NCBI GenBank assembly: GCA_030142905.1 | Contig: JASJOG010000048.1 | Coordinates: forward strand, 1,597,501-1,661,500 | Source: Heliopora coerulea | Lineage: Eukaryota; Cnidaria; Anthozoa; Scleralcyonacea; Helioporidae | Direction: 5' to 3' | Length of the DNA stretch: 64,000 nucleotides | Part shown: positions 35,307 to 45,432 of the stretch, in pieces | How positions within the stretch are numbered: position 1 is the first letter of the stretch | How the letters are laid out: every line of letters begins with the position of its first letter | Made by a program: the position numbers and the translations under genes | Notes under the pieces: generated by a model | Told to the model about the DNA's origin: nothing | Seen by the model: the letters and a program-made list of their open reading frames with translations, nothing else | The model's database searches: none

Positions 35307-38300
35307 ATGATGGAACCAGTGAACATACAGTAAGTTAACACCAACTGCATATATTGGGTTGTTTTAATTCTTAATTTAAACGTAACTTTTTTTTTCTCTC
35401 AGCGTTAATGTCGACGATGGCACGCCACGGTTTCCTTTGACATTTCGAGTTCCTTTGTGCTATACTGTCCTTCGCCTCAAAGAAATGATAGAGAGCCAGG
35501 AAGGCTTAGGAATAACAGAACAGACAATATTTCTGGACGAAGTTGAGGTATGATGAGTTTTAGCACCTTAGATTTGCACTGGCGTGTCAATCCTTTGGGC
35601 CAGATGGCAAAGCGCCACCAACACGCAAAGAATACGAATGTCGCTCTTGGGAAGAACGTCGCTTTTATGCTACTATTTTACCGTCGTTATTGTCAACATC
35701 GACGACAACATTATAGCTGTTTGTTTTGAATACTTGGAAAGTTTTATGTTAGTTTACTAGTGATATTTCGAGCCAAAATGTTTCGAGCGGCATACATGAA
35801 ACCACGATGAGGCTCGACGAAAAATATTTGCCTTGCGGCACAGCTGTGGATTTCCTTCACAAGTACAAAGATTATGATCATTTGGTCTTAGAATGTATAC
35901 ATTTCATCGTAGAACTTTTTTTTGGTATTCTTTCATTTGTGGTTATGAAAAGCTCCATTGCAGCTCACAAGAATCTAGTTCATGACGCACTTGAAAAGCT
36001 GAAAGGGAAGTCTTCGGTAAACTGACAGATTTTTTTATTCTTTTATTAATAGCTCAAAGACAGGTTAACGTTGGGACAACAAAACGTAGTCGATGAATCC
36101 TTCCTAGATTTACGAGTTAACTTTGAAGGTAGGCGTTCTGTTGTATTTTTATTTGCAATGTAGTTCTTGAGATCAGCTTCTTTACCGGAAGGACATTAAG
36201 CATTCTTGACTACCGCACCGGAAGCATTTTGCGTTTAGGATTGCATTCTTGCCCTTGGACTTGACAAGAACTAAACGAATGTGTCGAGCTTTCCCTGGAG
36301 CTCTAGTTATTTTAGCGATAAAATACCGAGTTTCTTCTCAAAAGTATCGTATGGAGAATAGCAAGGGATAAGGTGGTTTGGTTCAGTCTTTGTAATATCC
36401 GAGACTGATTAACGAATTAAACGGAAGATATGAGTGGGAACAATATGATATCATTTGGTGCGTTTCTCGTCATAATTCACAATAATCTACGTTTCCAAGG
36501 CAACAAACATTCCTAGCAGTCCTTTGTGTAGTCAGTTGATAACGAAGACTTGTGCTTATTTAGTGACTCGTCATTTGTCATCTGAATCGGACCATTGAAA
36601 ACCCTTTATTCACTTACAAAACATTTCTACTTGAATTCATTTCGGGTGAAGGCCACCCATGTATAATTCTCTCACGTACTACCTCAGAAAGTATTTCCTG
36701 CATAGACAATTAGCATTTATTGAATTCTCTTAACCTTTAAACTAGACTTTGAGCATTGTGATTTGATAATGAAAGCACTTGGAAAGGCTATTCATTTATA
36801 AAAAATTAAGTGCTGGAAATGAGAAAATGTTGTTGAAGCACAGTATTTAAGTGTTCATATAGGCTTATTTATCAACTAATTTAGCATATAAATGGTATTT
36901 CTAGTGCCTTACCAAATATGAATGGCAACTTCCCTCTGTCCATTGAATGATTTGTACCAATACTGGCACGAACAAATAATTACAATACTGTATCTGGACA
37001 ATTGGATAATAAATTACTTTCTGAAACAGCAGATGCAAGTGAACTGAGGGCACAAAAACATCCTATAGCAAACATTATCTGTTCAATTGAATCCCTCTTA
37101 AGCAAGCTTCCACCTGCTGCAGTAAAGCTAGGCTAACTCAAGAAACTAGAATAACTTAATTTTATGTGGAAAAAAGTTCTCAGCAGTTTAGTTCTGGTAA
37201 GCTTCCATATTCTGAATTTTGAAGTCATCTTATTTGACCTGTATTTCACTGTTTTGGCATCAAGCCACAGTATTATGAGGTGAAAGGTGGAAGAAAGGTA
37301 CAGAAATAAATACTTGGGATATCTTTATGTTTTCAAAGCTCAAGATCTTTCAACAAGACTAATCTCATGCACTAGAACATTCTAGTGCACAAGATCAGTC
37401 TATTAAAATAAGATGTATTTTGTCTCAATGGAAAGCTAGTACTTACCAATTTTAGAATTAGATGTAGATTTTTAGCATACAGGATTATAAATAAACAAAA
37501 GCATCATATTAACAGGCAAGGTAATGGCTGCACTGTCAGCAAAAAATAGAAAAGTGAGCGATAATAAACACTCCGAGTCTGACACCAATGACAGCAAAGA
37601 TAAATTCACCACACTAAGGGGTAGGCTGGTAGATATTTTGGGACATTTTAGGAACTTTGGCTGATAAGGCAGGATGAGTGATGAAGAAAAGAACTGCTGG
37701 CCCACAAACAATTTTAAATGGGAAATTTGGCCTGTGGAGGAAAAAGGGTTGCGCACCCCTGGTCTAGTAGAACCACTTGGCATTAACCAGAGTAAAGGGG
37801 TAAAAGGCAATTTGTGGAATAGGTTAATTAAGATAGTTCATTAACCCATTCCTGTCCAGGTAACCATCCTTGGACTGGTCAAATGCACTTGTATTATTCT
37901 GGGTAAAATTGAAAAAGCACATTTAGTTAAAGAAAAAATATTTTAAAAAAACTAAAGGTTTAATCTTAACTACATCAAAAAATCACTGGTCTCTAATAAT
38001 TTTAATTTTTTCTAACTGTGTTTCAGAAATACCATCCCCTACTCGTAAAAAAGGAAGTCTTTCATCTCAACATGAGGACTGTGTTGTTCCAGACATTGAT
38101 GATGAAGATAACGTGTTTAAATTTGACCGACCTAATGTTCCATCAGGTATTACATTATTTAGCTTTCAATTTTATATATTATGGTCAGGTTTATCTAGGC
38201 AGTTTGGTGATGTAATTTCCTTAATTTTTTTGTTTGACTTGAATCATGGTGGCATATTTAAAACGACAGTTTGTGATAATGAGAGGTGCTTTGTAAAGGC

Positions 38301-38805
38301 AAGAACATATTTAGTGTGAAGTGCTGATTTTTAACACTTGTCAAATTTTATTTGGGTTGCAGATCCCTGCAACTGGGAAATTCATGATGTGTTGGAATGG
38401 CTGAGATGGGCAGCAGAAATTTACAACATCAAAAATGTTGATCTTGATAAATTCAGAATGAATGGAAAAGGCTTGTGTATGCTGTCACGTAATGGCTTTC
38501 TTTATCGAGTACCCAGTGGTGGAGAACTTCTCTACGGGGATTTTCAGATGCGTTTGCAAGAAGCATCCAGTTCATGCTCACGGCAAACACAGCCTGTGTT
38601 TCATGCTCCCTGTAGTGTGCCATTTCCTGTAAATCAACCAGATGTAAAGTTTCCAATGCAGCATCCAAGGTTATCATTTCCATCAGGTCATTTACCAGTC
38701 TCAGTATTGGCACAACCTCCCCATGTTCTTGGCCCTTATTCTCCTGAAGCCAGATCACCATATGAATACTCACGTGATCCAAATTTCTTATTCTTTCAAT
38801 TTTGA
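35307..38805 (+). CDS. Ubiquitin-like (OST-like) plus PNT-domain protein lacking an ETS domain
   Basis: Five exons (35307-35329, 35403-35547, 36053-36128, 38027-38146, 38363-38805) have GT-AG borders and matching phases and encode 268 residues. Residues ~8-82 form a ubiquitin-like segment (CYTVLRLKEMIESQEGLGIT, EQTIFLDEVELKDRL, DESFLDLRVNFE) whose spacing resembles the OST domain of GABP-alpha. An acidic linker follows. Residues ~125-192 are an ETS-family pointed/SAM domain (NWEIHDVLEWLRWAAEIYNI, KFRMNGKGLCMLSRNGFLYR, VPSGGELLY), nearest by eye to GABP-alpha and TEL/Yan PNT domains. The tail is Pro-rich and ends DPNFLFFQF. No ETS DNA-binding domain is encoded before the stop and none is recognised on this strand to the window end; AATAAA lies at 39216 and 39285. 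PNT domains mediate protein contacts. By analogy with ETS-less PNT proteins (Drosophila Mae/Edl) it may modulate ETS factors: inference. A shorter isoform of a longer gene is not excluded. Confidence 0.82.
35548..36052. other. Intron 2 of the PNT gene
   Basis: Nothing else is recognised. The 72-codon open frame at 35807-36025 has no recognisable domain. Confidence 0.4.
36129..38026. other. Intron 3 of the PNT gene
   Basis: About 1.9 kb of AT-rich sequence without a recognised element. Confidence 0.5.
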
Positions 38806-39215
38806 GTCATTATGGAAGCAGTAGCATAGGTTGTTATATGAATGTATGATGAATGTATGAATATGCATATGAATGTATAACTTATTTGGGGGAAGAGTTT
38901 ATCTAGTGGTGTATTTGACAAAGAGTTGTGTGAAAGACAGTCCAGCTCTATGTAGAAAAATGTGTGTCTGTGGGGTGATGTGTTTGTGATCTTAATTTTA
39001 TGAAACTGAGGAGAAACATGTTGGATGTATATAGTAGAAATATTATTAGTGTTCTTGATCAACTCACCTGATGGTGATGAAAACAGGGGATTGTAGCTTG
39101 GCTGTTTTCAACTGCCATGAAATTTTAAAGCAGAGCCGGCTTCTGCATTTTATGAAAGCACGTCAGAGTCTATTTACGTGACTTTAAACTTTTTAGAGCT
39201 ATAAATTGTTCTTGG

Positions 39216-39290
39216 AATAAATATTTTGCATTAATTCTGAGGAATATGCTAGTTTTAACTCTAAGTTATGTTTTATATTAAAAAAATAAA
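39216..39290 (+). promoter_or_regulatory. Two candidate poly(A) signals for the PNT gene
   Basis: AATAAA occurs at 39216-39221 and 39285-39290, about 410 and 480 bases after the stop codon at 38805. Confidence 0.5.
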
Positions 39291-40860
39291 GTGCAGAACA
39301 TTGACATTGGGTGTAGAAATTCATTATGCTTGAAAGCCAAATTATCAAGCAAATTAAACAAATGAGATTTCTTGAGAAATAATGTGGAAAACAAACTCCC
39401 AAAAATAACATCTGAACATGAATCATTCTCAAAAGTCAAATATAAAAATGCATATTTTTAAGACTGGGTGAGACTTAGGTTTACTGTCAGCGGGGGTGAT
39501 TTAACCCTAATCCTGCCCCTGCCCCTAATCCTAACCTAAATCCTAATCCTAACTCTATTCTGAGTTTTGCCTAGATGGTTGATACACATCTAAGCATATT
39601 TTGTCAACTGATGCTATTCATATCTCGGATGTATTTTTTGGTCATAGTAAACCGACGGGACATTGACCCTGTTACTTCATGTTCTTATCTTCTGAGATGG
39701 AAATCACCTGTAGACTGACCATAGGAATTTCAAACAACGTTAGGCCGACAGCGGCGATGAATAAGAATTCTAAATTGTACCATTTTAAGGAAAATCCCGA
39801 AAAAATAAACCCACTGTATGCATGACTATTTCATTATATTCGACGATTGAATTCTGGATAATTTGTTTGGAATACCAACACAGTTTTCATGCTTTATGTA
39901 ATTTGAGTATTTGGTAACCGAGTGAAAACGATCTACAGTATACTTATTTACCAGAGCTTAATTTGGACTAGTGCAAATGTCGCAAGTGCTACTGTCGAAA
40001 TTCCCCGGGAATAATTAAAACTTTAACAGCGGAAAATCCCTCTGGGTCTGCTTTATCTTTTTATTTTTTATCATCTTTTTATTTGTAGAATCTGGTTCTA
40101 TTAAAGTACTGAACTTTATTTCCTGAAAATTATGCTAGTGCTGTACCAAGAAGATTTTGAACTTATTTTATTTACTGGTTGTTATCCTGGTGTTAAACCA
40201 AGTTTACTTCCTAAACATATTTCTTGTTACACACCGAACTGAGTTTGAATTGTACACTATCCTCCAGCTGTAACAAAATGACTTTGAGTTTATTGTATTC
40301 TCCTGTTCCTGTACTACTCTTGTCTGCTGCATTGTTGATTGCTGATCTGATTATCGAAAGACTTTATGGTGACTGAGTATATAATCATAGGAATTACATG
40401 CACAGATCTGTTTGAATAGGTGCCTTGTAAAAATAGTTTGTTGGGCATCCACCCAGCATAAAAGAGAAAACATTAAGATGGAGCTGGTGGATGGCAGGAG
40501 GTAAGGATTTGCAAGAAGCAGTCAAAATTGTCCTTACAGAGCAACGATAATGCAATAAAGAATAGTTTAATATTACTGGAAACGTAGCGACGAATTATCT
40601 TAGAGAACAGCAGACTGATGCAGAGTAATTTCACAAAAATATTTACTGGACATGCAAGAAATTGCGTTTTTGAGGAACTTAGATAAATTTTTTTTGAGAG
40701 AATGACTCGGGATCGCCTAAAAAGTTCACGCCTTCAGCGTGATGACGTCACTAGTTTTCAAAAGTCCAATTTTTACATCGATCCTAGACCTAGACATTTA
40801 CTGCCTATAGAGATAATTCATTATGATAACCTTTCAAAATATTCTAAAATAGGAGTATTA
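39291..40860. other. Intergenic, no gene seen
   Basis: It contains a degenerate CCTAA-type tract at 39504-39555 (CCTAATCCTGCCCCTGCCCC, CCTAATCCTAACCTAAATCC). Otherwise nothing is identified. Confidence 0.4.
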
Positions 40861-40862
40861 AT

Positions 40863-40982
40863 AAGATGATAGATGAACGTTTGTCAAGCTCCTCAGAAAA
40901 ACGATTTCTGAGCCCCAGACGGGAATCGAACCCAAACCTGATGACTGATGAGACGCTCCAACCATTGAGCTACCAAGACTCA
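40863..40982 (-). mobile_element. tRNA-derived SINE (family 2) or decayed tRNA
   Basis: The - strand reads GTCTTGGTAGCTCAATGGTT (A box), then a poor anticodon arm, then GGGTTCGATTCCCGT (B box), and an acceptor that can pair by many G-U pairs. It continues into GAACGTTCATC-type body sequence. The same body (GATGAACGTTTGTC, CCTCAGAAAAACGATTT) recurs at 41105-41150 without the tRNA head. The mismatched anticodon stem and the shared body favour a SINE over a working tRNA. Confidence 0.5.
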
Positions 40983-41804
40983 GATGGTGAGCTAAGGTGC
41001 AAGTTCGACATACGTGCGACCTAAGCGGAAGCCACCATATGTTAATACTAATATTGATGAGATATATTTTAGAAGTGTGGGAGCTTGGAGATATCTTAAG
41101 ATGACTGATGAACGTTTGTCGAGCTCTATCCTCAGAAAAACGATTTTCATCATGGAGATTACTTCGCTGGCCTCAGAACAAAGGTGGTGCCAGAGCGGGG
41201 ACAGAGGGGGCTATAGCCCCCCTGCCGGGGAACCTTACCTCCCCCGTCGGGAAAAAATTAACATTTCGTCGGGGAATTTCCATTGATGATAATACATCTA
41301 TACATTGTACAAACTATGAATACTTGTTATTGATTTTAGCCAAGAAAGGTAATACTCTTGTCTCCATGCCAAATCTGAAAGCAAACTGTTTCTATCAGTT
41401 GATGCGATTATTTCTGCGAAGAATAATTTTTCGACCGTCAAATAAAGAAATTACTAGAAATACGTGCACGCAACAACCCCTCACCCACCCTTTCAATATA
41501 TCTCCCGAGAGTCCAAGTAACATTGATAATTTTTCAAAATTGTCAAAAAGACAAATCCCCCTTACTATAACTGGAAGAGGGTATGCAATATAAGAAAAAG
41601 ACAACATTTGCACACGAATATTAACAACCCAAACTGGAAATTGTTTTATATTTAAACTGTTTGTCGTCATATTTAAGGCTGGTTTTCATTTGTGGTATTT
41701 CGTCGCCAATTATCGCCGACCGTTTGCGATCATCGCAGAGCGGCATGATCTTGTTTTGCGGGAAATTTATTGTAGTTTTGGACGTACAAAAACTCGTTTT
41801 AAAA

Positions 41805-42013
41805 ATGACTGCCTATTATCAAAGACTGATTTTACAACCAAAGTTACTTATTTTGATTACACTTCTACGTAAGAAGAAGCAACTTTTTCAGCGAAAACCT
41901 TACAGAAAAAAGTGATATTGGGTGCGAAAGGTCTTTCAATCTCGTAAAGAACTCGGCCAATATCACACGCTTATCCAGGAACTACGATTACACGATAAAG
42001 AATACTTTTTCAG
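41805..42013 (+). pseudogene. Harbinger transposase first exon with in-frame stop
   Basis: From ATG 41805 the frame reads MTAYYQRLILQPK up to PYRKK, hits TGA at 41913, then continues in the same frame as YWVRKVFQSRKELGQYHTLI and LRLHDKEYFF. This is the usual N-terminal region of HARBI1-type transposases just before the MSPERIENLL block. The expected donor after EYFF reads AGCT rather than a GT site (a GC donor is possible). The acceptor TGCAG at 42186-42190 leads into the main exon. Both defects suggest the original start is no longer usable. Confidence 0.65.
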
Positions 42014-42184
42014 CTAATATGAAATGTCCTCTTCTTTATTAAGATTTAATGAGAAAAATGTATGTAACATCAGGAAAAGGCTGAGAAAACTTTCACTCAA
42101 CACTTACCTTGATATCTATCTTATATTCTTGATAGTGTACTGGAATAATGCTGACATGCTGTATTATTTTTACAAAAATTTTAC

Positions 42185-43381
42185 GTGCAGGTTTTTGAGA
42201 TGAGCCCTGAACGCATCGAGAACCTGCTGAATCTTATTGGACCACTAATCAAAAAACAACATTATAGATTTCGAAAGCCAATATCAGCAGCGGAAAGACT
42301 GACCATCACATTACGATACCTGACAAGCGGTGATTCGCAACAGTCTCTCGCTTTCAATTTTCGAGTTGGGAGAACTACTGTCTGTAACATAATTAGAGAG
42401 ACATGCAAAGGGATATGGTGTGCTCTGAATAAGACGTACCTAAAACCTCCTACCACAGAAAATGATTGGAAACGAATTGGGCAAGATTTTTTTGATGCTT
42501 GGGATTTTCCGAATTGCCTAGGTGCTTTTGATGGAAAACATACAGCCATAGAATGCCCTGGATACAGTGGCTCTGAATTTTTTAATTACAAGGGCTTCTT
42601 TAGCATTGTGCTAATGGCAATTTGTGATGCTAAATATTGCTTCACACTGGTTGATGTAGGAAACTATGGCAAAGATAATGACCCCCAAATCTTTGGAATC
42701 TCATTAATGGGCAGAGCTTTTTTGGATGGGAAAATGAATATTCCACAGCCCAGCTCTACCAATGGACACACTCTGCCTTATTTAATTGTTGCTGATGAAA
42801 TATTTGGCTTGAAACCATGGCTAATGAAACCATATCCTGCCAAAGGCCTAAGTGAATCAGAAGCTGTTTTTAATTATAGACTAAGCAAAGCTCAAAGGAC
42901 AATAGAAAATGTATTTGGGATTCTAGCAGAAAGATGGCAAATTTTTCGCAAACCAATTAAAGCCAATCCCACTTTAGTTGACAGTATTACAAAGGCATGT
43001 CTATGTCTTCATAATTATTTGAGACTAATAGACAATGGACAGTATGTACCATCAGGGTTTATTGACTCAGAAGATAGTTCTGTAGTAATAACTCCAGGAA
43101 ATTGGTGGTCAGGAGCATTACGGTCCGCATCAACAGGCCGTGCATTTAACAGATCATCTGAAAATGCAAAAGGAACATGTGATACATTTTGTAATTACTT
43201 TAACAGCCAGGAAGGATCATTGCCCTGGCAAGTGTCTCATGTAAATAATTTTGGAAGTTCATCTGTATCCTCGTTATCGCTACCAGATGAAACCGACATA
43301 GTTTCATCACGAACAGACACAGAACTCGATGGCCTGGAGGACGGTCTGAAGTTTCCTGAACTTGTTCTACTAACAATATAG
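42185..43381 (+). CDS. PIF/Harbinger DDE transposase (HARBI1-like), main exon
   Basis: 398 codons are open. A helix-turn-helix-like stretch covers residues ~51-75 (SQQSLAFNFRVGRTTVCNII). The catalytic triad candidates are D116 in GAFDGKH, D204 in VADEIF and E241 in RTIENVFGIL, with the conserved ILAERWQIF following; this is the DDE_Tnp_4 pattern. The last ~46 residues run antisense through the C-terminal part of the MADF gene. The apparent start (MQVFEMSPER) lies at a splice acceptor, and the real N-terminus would come from the exon at 41805-42013, which has a stop. The catalytic core is complete, so the copy is young or recently active, but this protein would lack the first ~70 residues. It acts by cut-and-paste with 3-bp TWA targets (known for the superfamily). 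Confidence 0.9.
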   Translation: MQVFEMSPERIENLLNLIGPLIKKQHYRFRKPISAAERLTITLRYLTSGDSQQSLAFNFRVGRTTVCNIIRETCKGIWCALNKTYLKPPTTENDWKRIGQDFFDAWDFPNCLGAFDGKHTAIECPGYSGSEFFNYKGFFSIVLMAICDAKYCFTLVDVGNYGKDNDPQIFGISLMGRAFLDGKMNIPQPSSTNGHTLPYLIVADEIFGLKPWLMKPYPAKGLSESEAVFNYRLSKAQRTIENVFGILAERWQIFRKPIKANPTLVDSITKACLCLHNYLRLIDNGQYVPSGFIDSEDSSVVITPGNWWSGALRSASTGRAFNRSSENAKGTCDTFCNYFNSQEGSLPWQVSHVNNFGSSSVSSLSLPDETDIVSSRTDTELDGLEDGLKFPELVLLTI

Positions 43382-43716
43382 TTTTGTAGCCACCTTAGAT
43401 GCTCCCATCGTGAATCTGTTGGTATCTCGCTTCTACCAACGCCTGACTTTCCTTTTCTCGCTTTTAAATACTTCCCAAACTGCGTTCTAGTGCTCTCGTA
43501 CCTGCTTTTGATTTGGTCAACAGGCTGGTCCAGCCTTTCTGCTATTGCTTTCCAGCAGTTTGACTTTTTGTTCCTGTCCTTAAAGTCCTTCATGGATTGG
43601 ACATATATTGTAGGAAACTCGCGAATAATTTCCATAAATGAAACATCACTATCTGCACTATCGTTTTTGTCAGCCATTTTTATCGCTCTTCGGGATGCAA
43701 AGAGAACTGGGATCAA
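43237..43716 (-). CDS. Harbinger-associated MADF (Myb/SANT-like) protein
   Basis: An intact frame of 159 codons; the more likely start is the internal Met at residue 14 (MADKNDSADSDV). A MADF domain runs over residues ~28-112: FMEIIREFPTIYVQSMKDFK, NCWKAIAERLD, IKSRYESTRTQFGKYLK and WEHLRWLQNYI with the spaced aromatics typical of the fold. A Ser-rich acidic tail follows (RPSSSVSVRDETMSVSSGSD). In Harbinger elements the second protein is a Myb-like partner that helps nuclear import and end binding of the transposase; that role is inferred here. It is convergent with the transposase and overlaps its last 145 bases. Confidence 0.85.
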   Translation of the reverse strand: MIPVLFASRRAIKMADKNDSADSDVSFMEIIREFPTIYVQSMKDFKDRNKKSNCWKAIAERLDQPVDQIKSRYESTRTQFGKYLKARKGKSGVGRSEIPTDSRWEHLRWLQNYIVSRTSSGNFRPSSRPSSSVSVRDETMSVSSGSDNEDTDELPKLFT

Positions 43717-44314
43717 GTAGAAAGTGCTGCGATGATCTGCGACAAGCTGCGATATGTGTTTTCATTTAGTTTTCGTGTCGCAGACTGTCTGCGAGTGTCG
43801 CAGATGATTTTCAAAAAACAAATTGTTTTGATTTTTTTCAATTGGCCTCAAGGTGTCTGCGATTGTCGCCGACAGTAGCCGATGAATTACGACAAATGAA
43901 GACCAGGTTTAACGTTTAAAAGTTTGACTCTGTTTTATTATAACAAAACGTTTGGAGAGAATAACCTTTAACGGTTTTGTAAATAATGGGATCCACCCTG
44001 ACAATTCTACTGCTAAACAATGGATGTTCGTATCAAGACCCTGCATTAGTTGCGATCTTGAGGTATTTCGTGTCGTTTTTGGATAAAACTTATCACTTTT
44101 TATCACTTTGAAGAAAGACATTTTAGTTGATGGCAACACTTTCCGTCATAAAAATGGAACATTCTCAATAGGTTATCGGTCGGATACCACCATTACGGAT
44201 AGCTTATGATTGAAAGAAATTTTTTTGATATTTTTTGTATTAAAAAATTGATAAATCCTACATTGTCTTAAAGTTAATTAAAAATTTCTAGTAGAAGTAC
44301 TATGATGAAGATTT

Positions 44315-45205
44315 ATGCTAAGTATTCATCCGGAAGTAAAAGACTTTGGTAACGAAGATGAAACGAATTACGAAACCGATGAAATAAACAAAGAAAACAT
44401 GAGAGTTTTACATTTTTATTGCTGACCAAAAATCGGAAAATACAAAACATACAACAAAATACGACAAGCAAACCTTCTGCAAGTTTTGTCGAAAGAAGAA
44501 GGAGTAGAGGAAAGTAAAAGTCGTACTTTTTCCCACAGTAAAACTTTCGTAAAACAGAAAAATGGCGTAGCATACGAACCTTCAACTATTACGTATTTTC
44601 AATGAAGCGTTCATCGTCACGTCAACACAAAGAGTTCAACGGTGAATTTACAGAAAGAACACGGCTTTATACTTTCAAAATTTCTTGAGAGGTGTTAAAA
44701 ATCCTGATGAAAGCATTACTGGTCGAACAAGGTAAAGGTAATCATCCACAAGCAACCAGAGAAGTGAGAAAGACTGAAGTGGACAACATTTTCGCCGAAG
44801 GCTAGTATGATCTCCAAATAGAAACAGCTTTTCAGCGTGTTTCAGCTACTCGATTCAGACGTACCTGCGATTGTGTAACTCAGGTAAGTGATGTACCAGA
44901 ACGTGAAAAGTCTCGATTCATACAAATCAACATCGATTCAACTACAGCGAAGAATATCGTTTACATTCAGTCGCTTAGCAAATGTTCCGGCAACGAGCGA
45001 GTTCCCGTAACGTCTTTGTTCATATTCATGAGAAAGAACCAAGTCAAAGCGTTGCTCCATAATGTGAACAGTTGGCCAATGCATATTCCAAAGAGCCGAG
45101 TTTTAGAACTGTTCTTCCAAGTCATAAATCGTCCAGTAATCAAGATGTCCTGCAAAAGTGAAACCAGCCGCAAGCACCATGAAAGCCATTTCGTTTGCCA
45201 GTCTT
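44315..45205 (+). pseudogene. DUF3504/Crypton-type recombinase, broken (copy 2)
   Basis: Recoverable segments include MLSIHPEVKDFGNEDETNYE after frame correction, FIADQKSEN, a Cys-containing TFCKFCRKKK block, QATREVRKTEVDNIFAEG, LLDSDVPA and the C-terminal HEKEPSQS-type and SETSRKHHE segments. Stops and small indels are spread throughout, and the region encoding the first catalytic Arg is missing. It is collinear with the better preserved copy 3. Confidence 0.65.
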
Positions 45206-45382
45206 AAATCATTTACTGGCTTCAGTGTTCAAATAATGTAAACAACTTGCAAGAGATCCATACAAGGGAAAAAAGAACGAGACCAAATCGATTTGCTTCA
45301 ATACGGTACCTAAGTACGGTTTGTTCAACAACATACCAGTCCCCGAGCTTGCACACGGCATTTTTGAGTGACCGAAACCCAT

Positions 45383-45386
<4 letters not shown>

Positions 45387-45430
<44 letters not shown>
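45387..45430. repeat. (AT)n at the junction of Crypton copies 2 and 3
   Basis: About 44 bases of pure TA directly between the 3' region of copy 2 and the first ACTAG of copy 3. Confidence 0.95.

Positions 45431-45432
<2 letters not shown>

Larger units (their letters stand above)
41677..43907 (+). mobile_element. PIF/Harbinger transposon with transposase and MADF genes
   Basis: The terminal inverted repeats are GGCTGGTTTTCATTTGTGGT on the left and, in reverse complement, ACCTGGTCTTCATTTGTCGT on the right, about 50 bp in all (continuing to TCGCAG). A TTA/TAA target duplication is visible by comparison with the uninterrupted Crypton copies. Near the right end are several CTGCGA/TCGCAG subterminal repeats. 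The element is about 2.2 kb and has the two-gene layout of autonomous Harbinger elements: a DDE transposase on + and a Myb/MADF-like protein on -. Confidence 0.93.
41453..45430 (+). mobile_element. Crypton-like element, copy 2, split by a Harbinger insertion
   Basis: It starts ACTAGAAATACGTGCACGCA and is collinear with copy 3 on both sides of the Harbinger element: 41453-41676 matches the left ~220 bp of copy 3, and 43908-45386 matches the remainder through CCATGGATATATAT. Excluding the insert it is about 1.75 kb. It ends in an AT run that abuts the first base of copy 3. The terminal ~150 bp unit present at the right of copy 3 is absent here. Confidence 0.8.

Noticed and set aside
40912..40982. 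True tRNA gene
   Set aside because: The anticodon stem has mismatches, the acceptor relies on G-U pairs, and the flanking body is repeated nearby, so a SINE is more likely.
41101..41155. Hammerhead ribozyme (CTGATGA ... GAAA)
   Set aside because: The two core pieces are present, but no stem II can form between them and the segment is part of a SINE-like body.
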